Shown here in pieces: positions 45,241 through 54,486 of a stretch of 64,000 nucleotides of DNA (its first letter is position 1; each line of letters begins with the position of its first letter). Source of the DNA: Lysinibacillus_B sp042920265 (lineage in GTDB: Bacteria; Bacillota; Bacilli; Bacillales_A; Planococcaceae); assembly GCF_042920265.1 (NCBI RefSeq), contig NZ_JBDQZI010000015.1:1-64000 (forward strand). The letters run 5' to 3'. The notes under the pieces were generated by a model. That model ran no database searches. It worked only from the letters and a program-made list of their open reading frames with translations, and was not told where the DNA came from. The translations under genes were made by a program, and so were the position numbers.

Positions 45241-45402
45241 GAAACTTGAATAAAGTGAACTTACTAAAAGCTATTTGAGGTGGGAAAGGTTCCCCACGCG
45301 CTTATCCTTGTGATAAGTCACCAGAGATCAGGATTGCCGCCCTGCTAATAGTTTTTAGTAGCTATACATCCTCTTTACCTATTTTGGTAAAGAGGATTTT
45401 TA
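45241..45402 (+). ncRNA. Unassigned structured RNA of about 160 nt
   Basis: No open frame. A 14-bp closing stem pairs 45262-45275 with 45347-45360 (one G-U). Inside lie three hairpins: GTGGG/CCCAC (45280-45297), CTTATC/GATAAG (45301-45317) and CAGG/CCTG (45329-45344), joined by purine-rich unpaired segments, i.e. a four-way junction. The inner part is GC-rich against AT-rich surroundings. It starts at a good promoter and ends in a strong terminator, with no gene behind it for 900 bases, so it is probably an independent RNA. I match it to no known riboswitch, 6S, SRP or ribozyme family. Confidence 0.6.
45368..45402 (+). terminator. Strong terminator of the orphan RNA
   Basis: ATCCTCTTTACC-TATTTT-GGTAAAGAGGAT, a perfect 12-bp stem, followed by TTTTATT. 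Confidence 0.9.
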
Positions 45403-45404
45403 TT

Positions 45405-46309
45405 ACTTAAGTTTTCCACAATTTCTTCTACAGTCTCTTTCATTGGCTTCCCCCTATAAGATGTCTTGAAATTACATTTATAGTTCAACTATTATTTTTA
45501 AAATCTCTTATTTAACCAATATTTCCTCTCACTAGTTAAAGTAAGAAGCTTCCCAAAGCTACATTTGGTAACATCTCTCTTATATTCAAATATATTATCG
45601 TATAAGATTTCAATAATAATGTAGGCTTTTTTAACTTTATCATCGTATTACATATAAACCGACATTTGATTATATCTATTGTGACGAACTACTACATTAA
45701 AATAGCAGCCATTTTGTGTTCAGCCGTGTAATTAAGTTTGTCTAGTTTAAACTGCTTCATTTCATTTGTAGAATGTTTTAAAAATGACTCTCCACTGATA
45801 TGTTCCTATTGTTACAAACAAGTTAAGAGATACCGATGTAAACCACTTATATCTGTTGCTACAATTCTTGCACTTTCTTGTTCTCTCTAAACAGTCATAA
45901 GCAGCTACTATTTTTTCCGTTGCTTGAATTTTAGCTATACAAATGACCTCTTATACAATTGACAATAACAGCTAGCCTTTTCAATTACACTTAAACTAAC
46001 TTTCCTCTTTTCCTCCTATTTATTAGACATATCTCCCTCTGTAGTAATAAGTAATCTCTGCTTTTATGCTATATATTTTTCCTCATAATAAATAGAAAAA
46101 CTTCAGGAATTTTTAATTCAGTAAACCAATTTTAGATTGAAAGTAAATTTATACCGTTAAATAAAATGGAATTTTTTTAAAAAAACACATACTAAAGAAT
46201 TAAGTTTATATTAATAAAATGATTTTTTATGACCATTTAATTAAAAATATAACAAATATATAATAAATCGGATTGTATAATCTAATAATATATTTAAAAG
46301 GAGCACAAT
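45405..46309. other. Gene-poor spacer before the Rhs gene
   Basis: About 900 AT-rich bases. A 22-codon minus frame (45375-45443, MKETVEEIVENLSNKN start) has GGGGGAAG before its ATG but overlaps the RNA terminator and is probably a remnant. A TATAAT (46276-46281) about 30 bases before the Rhs signal-peptide start is a -10 candidate without a good -35. Otherwise nothing seen. Confidence 0.5.
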
Positions 46310-46447
46310 ATGTTCAAAAAATCTCTTAACCTTTTAATTGTCTTCTGTATGCTACTTGCATTTATTCCATTTGGGAATTTTGCTGAAGCAAAAAGTAAGG
46401 ACGATTTTAAAGAAAAAAAGAAACAACGAAAGAACGGGTGGAATTAG
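46310..46447 (+). CDS. Signal-peptide frame of the WapA/Rhs protein
   Basis: 45 codons with AAAGGAG before the ATG. The product is a Sec signal peptide (MFKKSLNLLIVFCMLLAFIP, then FGNFAEA) followed by a lysine-rich stretch, and stops at 46445-46447. The large Rhs frame, in the -1 frame, has no signal peptide or ribosome binding site of its own, so this is its 5' part. The two meet at an A AAA AAG heptamer (46414-46420) placed exactly in the zero frame. Confidence 0.75.
   Translation: MFKKSLNLLIVFCMLLAFIPFGNFAEAKSKDDFKEKKKQRKNGWN
46414..46420 (+). promoter_or_regulatory. Possible programmed -1 frameshift site A AAA AAG
   Basis: In the zero frame the codons read GAA AAA AAG, so the heptamer A AAA AAG is in the same phase as in dnaX. 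Slipping back one base continues GAA ACA ACG AAA GAA into the large frame without a stop. A Shine-Dalgarno-like AAGGA (46397-46401) lies 12 bases upstream, near the position of the dnaX stimulator. No strong downstream hairpin was seen. Confidence 0.6.
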
Positions 46448-49400
46448 TAGAAGAAAGAACTGCACTTTCCAAAACGTATGATAATTTAGATGGCACCTTG
46501 TCTACCGAAATTACACAAATCCCTCAACATTATCAAGACAATAATGGACAATGGAAAGAAATAAAAAATGACTTAGTTCCTAGTAAAAAAGGGAAATTCA
46601 AAAATGCAGATAATGCTTTTACAGTTGAATTCAATGAAAAACTAACGTCTCAATCAACAGGGTTACAAGTTCATGAAGATACCTACAATGTAAATTTACA
46701 GCTAACCGAAGTCGTGAATAATAGTATAGAATCTTTGCAACCTTCCACTGGCGAAGTTAAAGATAATCAAATTTCTTACTCTGAAATCTTCGAAGATATT
46801 TCAGCTACATATACGGTTGGTGAGAACTATGTCAAAGAAGACATTATTTTAGAATCCTATCCGAAAAATGGCTTACCAGAAAAATTTACCTATACATTAG
46901 ATTTAAAAGGATTATCGTATAAAGCAATAGATAACACCATTTATTTATATAATCCAGAAACAAATCAATCCGTCTACATGATTGAAGCTCCATTTATGTA
47001 TGATGCTTACAAACCAACAAATTTTAAAACAGTAGAAGGAGTCACTTCTGTCCCAGAAGAAGCAAAATCTTACGATATTCAAATGAATACACGTGAAAAA
47101 AACAATCAACTTTTCATTGATTTAATACCTAATCAGAAATGGCTTTCTGCTAAAGAACGTCAATATCCTATTGTTATTGATCCAATGATTGTACGTCTAC
47201 AAGATGCCTCAGAGAATGAAACAGATGCAACAGTATCTGACACAACCATTCGTAGTAACTTTCCAACTACGACAGGTGGAAATGACTTTGAGTTAGGCAT
47301 TGGAACCGCCTCAGATGGAAATATCGTGCGTAGCTTATTAAAATTTAACCTTACTAGTATTCCAACAGCTGTAAATATATTATCAGCTGATCTAAGTTTG
47401 CACCTAACATCTACTAATAATGCTGCTACGGGTATAAATATTAATGCACACGCAATGACAAGCACCTGGGAAGAAAATGAAGCCTCATGGACATATCGTG
47501 AAATTACACCTTATACAAAATGGGCAACAGCAGGTGGAGATTATTCTTCTACCCCATTAAGTACTGTTTCAGGGATAACAGCAGTTCCTACTATTGAAAA
47601 TGGTTTGACAAGGTGGAACATCCCTGTAAGTTCTATTGAAAAATGGGTAAATACGCCTTCTAGTAACTATGGTATTTTATTAAAGAGCGCAAATGAATCA
47701 ACAAAGGTTTATAAGAAGTTTGCGAGTAGTGCCTACTCCACAACTACACAATACAAACCTAAATTAGTAATTACCTATAAAACACCAAGTCGTTTAGGCT
47801 TAGAAAGCTATTGGGATTATACGTCTCATCCATTAAATGATGGTACACAGTATATTAACTTAGGTACGTTAAATAATATTTTACAATATAATGATGTGTC
47901 TCTTTTAAACTATGCGGATTTCGGGTTAGATTTCACACGTACTTACAACAGTAAAGATGTGGAAACTTCAGCATTTGGTGTAGGTTGGTCATTTACAGGG
48001 GATCAAAAACTGTATATTGGCACAGAGGACAATGGTGTTTACTACAAAGATGAAGATGGAACAACGCATTTGTTTGAAGATACGAGTACGACTTCAGTAC
48101 CGAATTACAAATCGCCTGTAGGTATTTATGATAAATTAACCAAAATATCAAATACAGAATACCTTTTAACATCTCCTGAAGGAATTAAGACACTCTTTAC
48201 AGTAAGAGAATCTGCGAAAGATACAGACGTAAAAATTGCCTATATTACAAATCAACAAGATTTGAACGGAAATACAATTACGTATAGTTATAATACAAAA
48301 CATCAATTAACAAGTATTCATACAAATGCGGATTCGACGAATCAAAAGATTACATTGACTTATAACCTAGATGGATATATTGCTTCTGTTACTAAAAAAG
48401 ATAAAAAATTTACGTATAGTTATACAGATGGATTTTTAACAAGTGTAACAGAGAAAAAATCAGCTACAGAAAATTTAGTTACTACATTTACTTATGAAAA
48501 GACAGCTAAAAAAACGCAAATAAGCAAAGTGACAGATCCATCAGGATATACGACGACCTTCACATATACAAGTAATTTAGATATTGCTTCAGTATCTGCA
48601 AATGGCTCAATTGATGCTACTACTAAGTATGTATTAGATCGTACAGTCGGTGAAATGCTTGTTACGTCACCAGAAGGATTAGCAACAAAATACTTCTTAA
48701 ATAGTAACTTTGTTATAACAGGAATTTTACTTCCATCAGGTGAACAAAAATCGTATACTCTAGACGCTAATTATAATGTAACGAAAGAAGTAACGAATCA
48801 TTCAGACGGGACGAGCTACACAAAAAATTACACATATAATGGCAGTGGCAACGTTTTAACAACGCTAGATTCTTCAAATGTCAAAACTGCCACAACGTAT
48901 AATAGCTTTCAATCGCCTTTAACATCTACGGATGAGCAAGGTCATATAACTACTTATACGTACGATAGTAAGAACAATTTAGTGAGTACAAAAACAACGA
49001 ATAATGAGATCACGACCTTTGCCTATAGTGCAAATGGTGAATTGGTGAAAATTACTTCACCAAAGGGAGATATACAAACATTTACAACCGATTTTGTTAA
49101 TGGTGGTAAAACAACGACAAACACAGACGATGCATTAGGGACGTCTTCAACAAGCGTAACAGATAGCGAAGGAAATCTAATTTCTTCAACAGATGGGAAA
49201 GGCCAAGTCACAACATACACGTATAATAGAAGTGATCAATTACTGACAGTTAAAGATGCTGCGAATAAAATCACAAATTACGTTTATGATGCGAATGGGA
49301 ATTTAACAACAGTTACAAACGCAGCGAATGCGCAAACGAAACTCGCGTACACTGCTAAAAATCAAGTGCAATCGGAAACGAATGCATTAAATCAAGTTAT

Positions 49401-51207
49401 AACATATGGCTATAATGAAGACGGGGATCTCACTTCAATTAAAAAGGCCAATGGTGATTTGATTTCATATGAAACAAATGTAGAAACAGGTCAAAGTAGT
49501 ACGAAGTTAAACGGAGTAATAGCCTATACTACAACTGAAAAAGATTTAGTTACAACAAGTCAACAATTGTTGAATAATCAAACAGTCCAGTATAAGGCTT
49601 TAGAGAATGGACTATTGTCGACAATTCGCTTCAATAATCTAGACCTTAATCAAATAACGTATACATACGATAATGAGCAATTAGCAACGCTTTCTTATGG
49701 TTCAAATAGTTTAATTTATGCGTATGACGCGAACAATCAAGTAACGTCATTAAAAAATAACGCAACGCTTTTAGCCACTTTCAATTATGATGCGAATGGA
49801 TTAAATACAAAAACAGCATTTGGGAACGGGAAATCTGCAATCGAAAACGATTATGTCCTTACACAAGCAGATGGAACGACTAAAAATAGTAGCCAGTTAC
49901 AGAAAGAAAAAATGTATACCACAAGTAGCACGACACCGTGGTTAACCAATACCTATAAGTATGATAAAAACGGGCAAATCTTAGGTATTACAAATACACG
50001 TGGCACTACAAATTATGTCTATGATGAAGTAAACCAATTAACACAAGAGCAGTTGGCAGATGGACAAGTGATTAATTATAAGTATGATGCAGTAGGCAAT
50101 CGTACAGCAAAATCTATTGTAAAAAATGGTGTAACGACGACAACGAATTATACATTTAACGCAGCGAATCAAATGACAAAAGCTGGTTCACAAGCCTATA
50201 CAGTAGATGTAAATGGTAACTTAACAAATGACGGTCACTACCAATATACATGGAATGTATTAGATCAATTAACAGCGGTGAAAACTACTGCAGGAGCTAC
50301 AGTCGCAACGTATCAATATGATGAAAATGGTCGTCGTATCTATAGTAAAGTTGGCAGCACTGAAACGTACTACCGTTATGATGGGACAAGTAACCATGTA
50401 TTGTTTGAAGAAAACGCAAGTGGTACGGTGACAAAAGCTTACACATATGACCTAAATGGGCATCCGTTAACGATGACGTACCATAATCAAACATATAACT
50501 ATTTAACGAACTATCGTGGCGATGTATTAGCTTTAACAGATGTAAATGGTACAGTGGTTGCTGAATATACGTACGATGCATGGGGCAATATCTTAACACA
50601 AACAGGTACAATGGCAAGTGTGAACCCTTACCGTTACGCAAGCTACCGTTATGATGAAGAAACAAAGCTGTATTACTTAATGGCACGTTACTACAATCCA
50701 GATACAGGTGTATTCTTATCACTCGATGCATATAGAGGTGATAAGGAAATGCCCATTACAATGAATGGATATAATTATGCTAATAACAATCCAATTATAT
50801 TTGTGGATACAGATGGTAATAACCCTGTCCTCATTAAATTACTACAATACACAGTTATACCGATTTTAAAATATTTAGCTAAGAGGTATGGACCAAAATT
50901 AATGAAAGAATTAAATTACATTGTATCAAGCAATATTAACAAATATATCAAAAAATACACAAAAGATTACAATATAAATTTCGGAAAAGGTAATTTAGTA
51001 AGTATTGTTAAAAAATCTGGAAAAGGTGATAGACGTATATTTTCGTTTGAGTATGCGTCTGTATATTTCGGAAAACGTAAAGAAAATGCATGGCATTATC
51101 ATCTTGGAAATCCCAAACAACACTATGTTTTCAGATGGAATGAACAATATAGAAAAGGTTACACATTTAGTAAAATACAAGCAAAAACGCATTTTTGGGT
51201 TTGGTAA
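46438..51207 (+). CDS. WapA-like Rhs/YD-repeat polymorphic toxin (body)
   Basis: 1589 residues from the internal GTG; the true product probably includes the signal-peptide frame from 46310. Order: N-terminal region (1-240), a DNRLRE-like binding domain (about 245-450), a start-of-shell segment (YNDVSLLNYADFG), many YD repeats (about 600-1350), and the conserved core end YRYDEETKLYYLMARYY-NPDTGVF (about 1400-1425). The last 125 residues after FVDTDGN are a variable toxin tip with FEYASVYFGKRK and NAWHYHLG, which I do not recognise. Such proteins deliver the tip into neighbouring cells; the next gene is the likely immunity protein. Confidence 0.85.
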   Translation: MELVEERTALSKTYDNLDGTLSTEITQIPQHYQDNNGQWKEIKNDLVPSKKGKFKNADNAFTVEFNEKLTSQSTGLQVHEDTYNVNLQLTEVVNNSIESLQPSTGEVKDNQISYSEIFEDISATYTVGENYVKEDIILESYPKNGLPEKFTYTLDLKGLSYKAIDNTIYLYNPETNQSVYMIEAPFMYDAYKPTNFKTVEGVTSVPEEAKSYDIQMNTREKNNQLFIDLIPNQKWLSAKERQYPIVIDPMIVRLQDASENETDATVSDTTIRSNFPTTTGGNDFELGIGTASDGNIVRSLLKFNLTSIPTAVNILSADLSLHLTSTNNAATGININAHAMTSTWEENEASWTYREITPYTKWATAGGDYSSTPLSTVSGITAVPTIENGLTRWNIPVSSIEKWVNTPSSNYGILLKSANESTKVYKKFASSAYSTTTQYKPKLVITYKTPSRLGLESYWDYTSHPLNDGTQYINLGTLNNILQYNDVSLLNYADFGLDFTRTYNSKDVETSAFGVGWSFTGDQKLYIGTEDNGVYYKDEDGTTHLFEDTSTTSVPNYKSPVGIYDKLTKISNTEYLLTSPEGIKTLFTVRESAKDTDVKIAYITNQQDLNGNTITYSYNTKHQLTSIHTNADSTNQKITLTYNLDGYIASVTKKDKKFTYSYTDGFLTSVTEKKSATENLVTTFTYEKTAKKTQISKVTDPSGYTTTFTYTSNLDIASVSANGSIDATTKYVLDRTVGEMLVTSPEGLATKYFLNSNFVITGILLPSGEQKSYTLDANYNVTKEVTNHSDGTSYTKNYTYNGSGNVLTTLDSSNVKTATTYNSFQSPLTSTDEQGHITTYTYDSKNNLVSTKTTNNEITTFAYSANGELVKITSPKGDIQTFTTDFVNGGKTTTNTDDALGTSSTSVTDSEGNLISSTDGKGQVTTYTYNRSDQLLTVKDAANKITNYVYDANGNLTTVTNAANAQTKLAYTAKNQVQSETNALNQVITYGYNEDGDLTSIKKANGDLISYETNVETGQSSTKLNGVIAYTTTEKDLVTTSQQLLNNQTVQYKALENGLLSTIRFNNLDLNQITYTYDNEQLATLSYGSNSLIYAYDANNQVTSLKNNATLLATFNYDANGLNTKTAFGNGKSAIENDYVLTQADGTTKNSSQLQKEKMYTTSSTTPWLTNTYKYDKNGQILGITNTRGTTNYVYDEVNQLTQEQLADGQVINYKYDAVGNRTAKSIVKNGVTTTTNYTFNAANQMTKAGSQAYTVDVNGNLTNDGHYQYTWNVLDQLTAVKTTAGATVATYQYDENGRRIYSKVGSTETYYRYDGTSNHVLFEENASGTVTKAYTYDLNGHPLTMTYHNQTYNYLTNYRGDVLALTDVNGTVVAEYTYDAWGNILTQTGTMASVNPYRYASYRYDEETKLYYLMARYYNPDTGVFLSLDAYRGDKEMPITMNGYNYANNNPIIFVDTDGNNPVLIKLLQYTVIPILKYLAKRYGPKLMKELNYIVSSNINKYIKKYTKDYNINFGKGNLVSIVKKSGKGDRRIFSFEYASVYFGKRKENAWHYHLGNPKQHYVFRWNEQYRKGYTFSKIQAKTHFWVW

Positions 51208-51225
51208 AAACAATGAGGTGATTAC

Positions 51226-51786
51226 ATGATTTATTTTGAATACTCGGATATAGAGAATGAAAATATTCAAGGGTATTTTGAAAATATGCCGTTTATTATC
51301 GGTGTCCCCACTCGATATACTATTGATACTTTTGGTTTTAATTTGCATGATTGTCATAAAGATTTTATACCTATTTGGATGAAAAAGATTAATGGCTACC
51401 CACTATATTTTTGTATACAAATCGAGAATTTTATAAAAAAAGAATTTAAAGAGGTATGTGCTCAACATAATATAAAATATGAGGATTATAATAAATTATT
51501 TAAAATTATAAAAATTGAAAGCGAAGATCAATTGAAACAATTCCTTACTTTAGCATTGACAATAGCTAGTATGGGCTTAGTAGTTTCGTGGGCAACTAAG
51601 TATAATATATTTACTGACATTGAAAACTTAGCACAAACAGAAATACAAATTCCAGAAGATCAAAGCTTCATTTGTATTGGTCATGACTGTGAAAGCCTAT
51701 TGATTTCAACTAATAATCATAAATTTAAAAGTAAAAGAGAAATCATTAATAATTTTTTTGATGAATATGAGTATCAAGTCGATTAA
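51226..51786 (+). CDS. Immunity protein of the Rhs toxin (predicted)
   Basis: 186 residues, acidic (many Asp and Glu), no signal peptide, no family recognised. A weakly hydrophobic segment near 105-125 (FLTLALTIASMGLVV) may be a membrane helix or core helix. It begins 18 bases after the Rhs stop with GAGGTGATT before its ATG, the usual place of the cognate immunity gene. Function assigned by position. Confidence 0.6.
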   Translation: MIYFEYSDIENENIQGYFENMPFIIGVPTRYTIDTFGFNLHDCHKDFIPIWMKKINGYPLYFCIQIENFIKKEFKEVCAQHNIKYEDYNKLFKIIKIESEDQLKQFLTLALTIASMGLVVSWATKYNIFTDIENLAQTEIQIPEDQSFICIGHDCESLLISTNNHKFKSKREIINNFFDEYEYQVD

Positions 51787-51968
51787 CTATTAGTTTTATC
51801 TAGACTAGGCATTTTTACTTATCAAATAGCGTTATTTTAACTACAGGAGACAGCTATTTAATTTTTAAAATTTCGATACTAAATTAAATAAAAATTTAAT
51901 CGCACACTACTACACTGTAAGGTAAGCCTGAAATATAAAAATTAACGCACTTTTACGGTACGCACAAC

Positions 51969-52014
51969 AAATAGCCAGCTTTCTGTGACAATTTTCAGAA
52001 AAGCTGGCTATTTT
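51969..52014. terminator. Strong hairpin terminator after the immunity gene
   Basis: AAATAGCCAGCTTTCTG pairs with CAGAAAAGCTGGCTATTT (single bulge), followed by T on the plus strand. Confidence 0.8.
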
Positions 52015-52073
52015 GCACATGTAGTATGGATATTTTCAGGTCAAGGCAAATAATTATGTAAAATTTCAGGTTC

Positions 52074-52340
52074 CTAATGGACCTGGAAATTTGGCAGTTC
52101 TATCATCAACTTCACCAGATATCTATAAAAATCAATTCCTTTGGCTGTTTCCGTCAAACTTAAACAAATGGCATTCACTTTCTGACCTGCTTCACTCACT
52201 GAAAAAGCCAATTTTTTTGACCGATGACATTCGCGCGAATCGCATTTTCAACAAGGTTGTTATCGATTGTGACCAATCCATTGTTAAAGAAGGCTTTTAA
52301 CTCATTCGCTCAGCCCAATGTGTATTCCACTGCTTTGGTA
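52074..52340 (-). pseudogene. IS66-family transposase remnant (C-terminal end)
   Basis: Read on the minus strand, about 85 codons match the C-terminal end of IS66 TnpC: FFNNGLVTIDNNLVENAIR then VIGQKNWLF, SVSEAGQKVNAI, LTETAKGIDFYRYL, ending ELPNF. A stop (TGA) interrupts the early part and a frameshift lies after KNWLF, so it is dead. It abuts an IS6 remnant on the other strand. Confidence 0.75.
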
Positions 52341-52364
52341 ATCGTGTTTTTACCGAAGAAAGGA

Positions 52365-52801
52365 GAACGGTCAATCCATTGGAAAAATCCCTCTACTTCT
52401 ATGAGAGTCGATGAAACATACATCAAAGTAAAAGGACAATGGATGTATCTGTATCGTGCAGTCGATTCTGAAGGGAACAAAATTGAATTTCATCTAGGTA
52501 AAACAAGGGAGAAACAGGCTGCAAAGAATTTTCTCAAGAAAGCTTTGCAGTCTAGTCATGTGTCTGAGCCTCGTGTTATCACCGTTGATAAGAACCCAGC
52601 TTATCCAATAGCAATAAAAAAGGATAAAAGCATTCCAGAGCGTATGCGGACCCAACAGCTGAAGTACTTGAATGATATCGTGGAGCAAGATTACCGCTTT
52701 ATAAAGAAGCTGTCCGTTCTATGCTAGGTTTAAAAACGTTTGGAACAGCACAACCGATTATCTGTGGCGTAGAAGTGATGCATATGCTCAAAAAAGGATA
52801 A
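52365..52801 (+). pseudogene. IS6-family transposase remnant (IS240/IS26 type)
   Basis: From about 52395 the frame gives MRVDETYIKVKGQWMYLYRAV, the DDE transposase start of the catalytic core, then VDKNPAYPIAI and the typical EQDYRFIKK. A frameshift near 52710 breaks it; the other frame continues SMLGLKTFGTAQPIICGVE and stops at 52801. The N-terminal third (DNA-binding part) is missing. No terminal inverted repeats recognised. Confidence 0.75.
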
Positions 52802-52943
52802 CTTCCCCAAAGGGAGAATTCTGTCAAAAACGAGATTGAATTCATACATAGATTATTTGGGGGAGTATCATAATTCATAGATGATAAGGAGCATTAGGTG
52901 TTATGTCTCTAACAAATTATATTTGCACCAGAACCCATTAAAA

Positions 52944-53008
52944 AGCGTTCAGACAATCTGAAAATGGAGATGGTGAACACCCCCTCCATCTTGATTCATC
53001 TGAACGCT
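52944..53008 (-). terminator. Long imperfect palindrome, terminator of hepT
   Basis: AGCGTTCAGA (52944-52953) pairs with TCTGAACGCT (52999-53008), with further pairing of the inner GGAGATGG/CCATCT. On the minus strand a T-run follows. A degenerate copy of its right half is at about 54088-54141. Confidence 0.65.
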
Positions 53009-53045
53009 ATCTTATCGTTTTCCGACTTGTATAAATGGGGTTAGT

Positions 53046-53456
53046 TCAACTTTCCTCCATTTGTAAAACCACTTTTGTGAATTTCTTAAAATCATCAATA
53101 TGCTTTTCTAAAATGGCTTCTAATATATCAAGCTCTAACGCTTGGTAATCATGTACAGCAATATTACGAAAGCCGACCATGTTCATTAGTGTTTTCGCTA
53201 AATTAGAATCAATCAACCCAGCCTCTTGTAATAACTTAAAGCCTTCGCGACTGGCTTTCGGTATGCCAAGCTTACGTTCGCTGACGATATGCATCGCTAA
53301 ATCGATACTCGCTTCACAAGCGCGTTGAATATTTAAGATGATACTATCTTGCTTTGTGAAATCTGTTAAGTTAGCTGGGTTACCTTCGTACACCTCATGA
53401 ATACGCTTCACACAACGTTCGATCGTTGTTGTTTTATTTAGAATCACATCATTCAT
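53046..53456 (-). CDS. hepT: HepT-type HEPN RNase toxin
   Basis: About 136 residues. The HEPN catalytic motif R-x4-6-H is present as FRNIAVHDY (Arg and His), typical of DUF86/HepT tRNA- or mRNA-cleaving toxins. It overlaps the stop of the mntA gene by eight bases (translational coupling). The longest frame opens at 53513 inside mntA; I choose the ATG at 53456 (MNDVILNKTTT). In known pairs MntA adds AMP to a tyrosine near the HEPN motif (here the HDY Tyr), silencing the toxin. Confidence 0.85.
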   Translation of the reverse strand: MNDVILNKTTTIERCVKRIHEVYEGNPANLTDFTKQDSIILNIQRACEASIDLAMHIVSERKLGIPKASREGFKLLQEAGLIDSNLAKTLMNMVGFRNIAVHDYQALELDILEAILEKHIDDFKKFTKVVLQMEES

Positions 53457-53859
53457 CGCCAAATACACTTCCTCGTTCTTTAATTGCCTCAATAATAGAG
53501 GCTCGCTGCTCATTTAGTGTGGCATACATACTGTAAGCGCGCATTTTTTGACGAGTAAATTCGTTATCGTCTTTTATATAAATCGGTACACCTTCAGAAA
53601 AAATTTGCATCGTAAATACGGTATCGATTTGTTTAAGATTGACTAAGTCCACTTCTCGACCAGCAATCGCAGCTAAATCGCCAACAAGCGTAAAACGTTC
53701 ATAGGATGATAGCTTTTGATCGCTAAAATAAGCAAGATCGATATCACTATCTTCGCGTGCAGTCCCTTTTGCGAATGATCCGAACAAAATGATGAAATCG
53801 GTATTTAGTTGTTCATTTATCGTATTGATTAATTGCTGCAGGGTAACTTTATTTAGCAT
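53449..53859 (-). CDS. mntA: MntA-type nucleotidyltransferase antitoxin
   Basis: About 136 residues with the minimal nucleotidyltransferase motif GSFAKGTAREDSDIDLAY (GS-x10-DxD). This antitoxin AMPylates its HEPN partner. The longest frame begins at 53961, but the ATG at 53859 (MLNKVTLQQ) has GGTGA and AAAGGA upstream and yields the normal family length. A TATAAT on the minus strand (53881-53886) is a promoter candidate. Confidence 0.85.
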   Translation of the reverse strand: MLNKVTLQQLINTINEQLNTDFIILFGSFAKGTAREDSDIDLAYFSDQKLSSYERFTLVGDLAAIAGREVDLVNLKQIDTVFTMQIFSEGVPIYIKDDNEFTRQKMRAYSMYATLNEQRASIIEAIKERGSVFGDE

Positions 53860-53968
53860 GCTATCACCGTCCTTTTCTTCATTATAAAGCTTAGACGAAG
53901 AAACCGCACTTATACATGTCATGAAGAAGATTCTGGTGCAAATATAATTTGTTAGAACCATAAAAATC

Positions 53969-54003
53969 AGAGGCGACAGTTGATTAAATTATCTGTTGCC
54001 TCT
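53969..54003. terminator. Bidirectional hairpin right of the MntA-HepT cassette
   Basis: AGAGGCGACAG pairs with CTGTTGCCTCT (one G-U). It lies just outside the right inverted repeat. The gene-free stretch 53955-54544 otherwise holds only the degenerate repeat at about 54088-54141 and the palindromes before the AlbA_2 gene. Confidence 0.55.
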
Positions 54004-54087
54004 AGTTCTTAGCAAATATCTTCCCAAATACCCATTTTGGAGCACGAACTGATTGATATTCAAAACTTTTAAAGACACCTATATTTA

Positions 54088-54141
54088 AAATCGAGATAGT
54101 GTGCAATCCCCCATCTCGGTCCATCTGAGCGCTCATTTTAT
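54088..54141. repeat. Degenerate copy of the hepT-terminator palindrome
   Basis: The segment with CCCCCATCTCGG and CCATCTGAGCGCT aligns with CCCCCTCCATCTTG and TCATCTGAACGCT at 52977-53008, allowing several substitutions and one gap. Confidence 0.45.
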
Positions 54142-54486
54142 AGCATAGAATGCCCTAAAATAGAATACAAACGAAGTAGAAAAGGATAGAAAAGTTTTGC
54201 GTAGAATAGCGCAACATGAAGTGTGAGAGAATGCGAAAGAAACGAATGAAAGAGAAGATAATAGAGATGCTACAAGATATCCCTCTTTACCCTGTACTAT
54301 GTGTTCCCCAATAGAAGGAGCACCGTATACTAATCCCTCTACCTAACAGACATTATTGAAAAGTAACTCTATTCTGCATCGGAAGTAGCCGGTTCGTTTA
54401 ATTAATATTTAAATATACGCATGTCAGAGCGCGTTCATATGTTTAATTCTTCCATGCATATTAACTAGAGAATCGAATTAATTGAT

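Larger units (their letters stand above)
52910..53954. mobile_element. MntA-HepT cassette bounded by a perfect 24-bp inverted repeat
   Basis: The 24 bases at 52910-52933 (TAACAAATTATATTTG, then CACCAGAA) recur as the exact reverse complement at 53931-53954. They enclose only the toxin-antitoxin pair and its terminator, 1045 bp in all. No transposase lies inside. The layout suggests a non-autonomous element mobilised in trans, or a module exchanged by recombination at its ends. Confidence 0.6.

Noticed and set aside
45262..45360. Orphan RNA as a riboswitch (lysine, TPP, SAM, cyclic-di-AMP, guanidine) or 6S/SRP RNA
   Set aside because: None of the family core sequences I know fit, and no gene lies downstream to regulate.
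52091..52300. Plus-strand open frame of 69 codons
   Set aside because: It is the antisense of the IS66 transposase remnant; only the minus-strand reading gives a family match.
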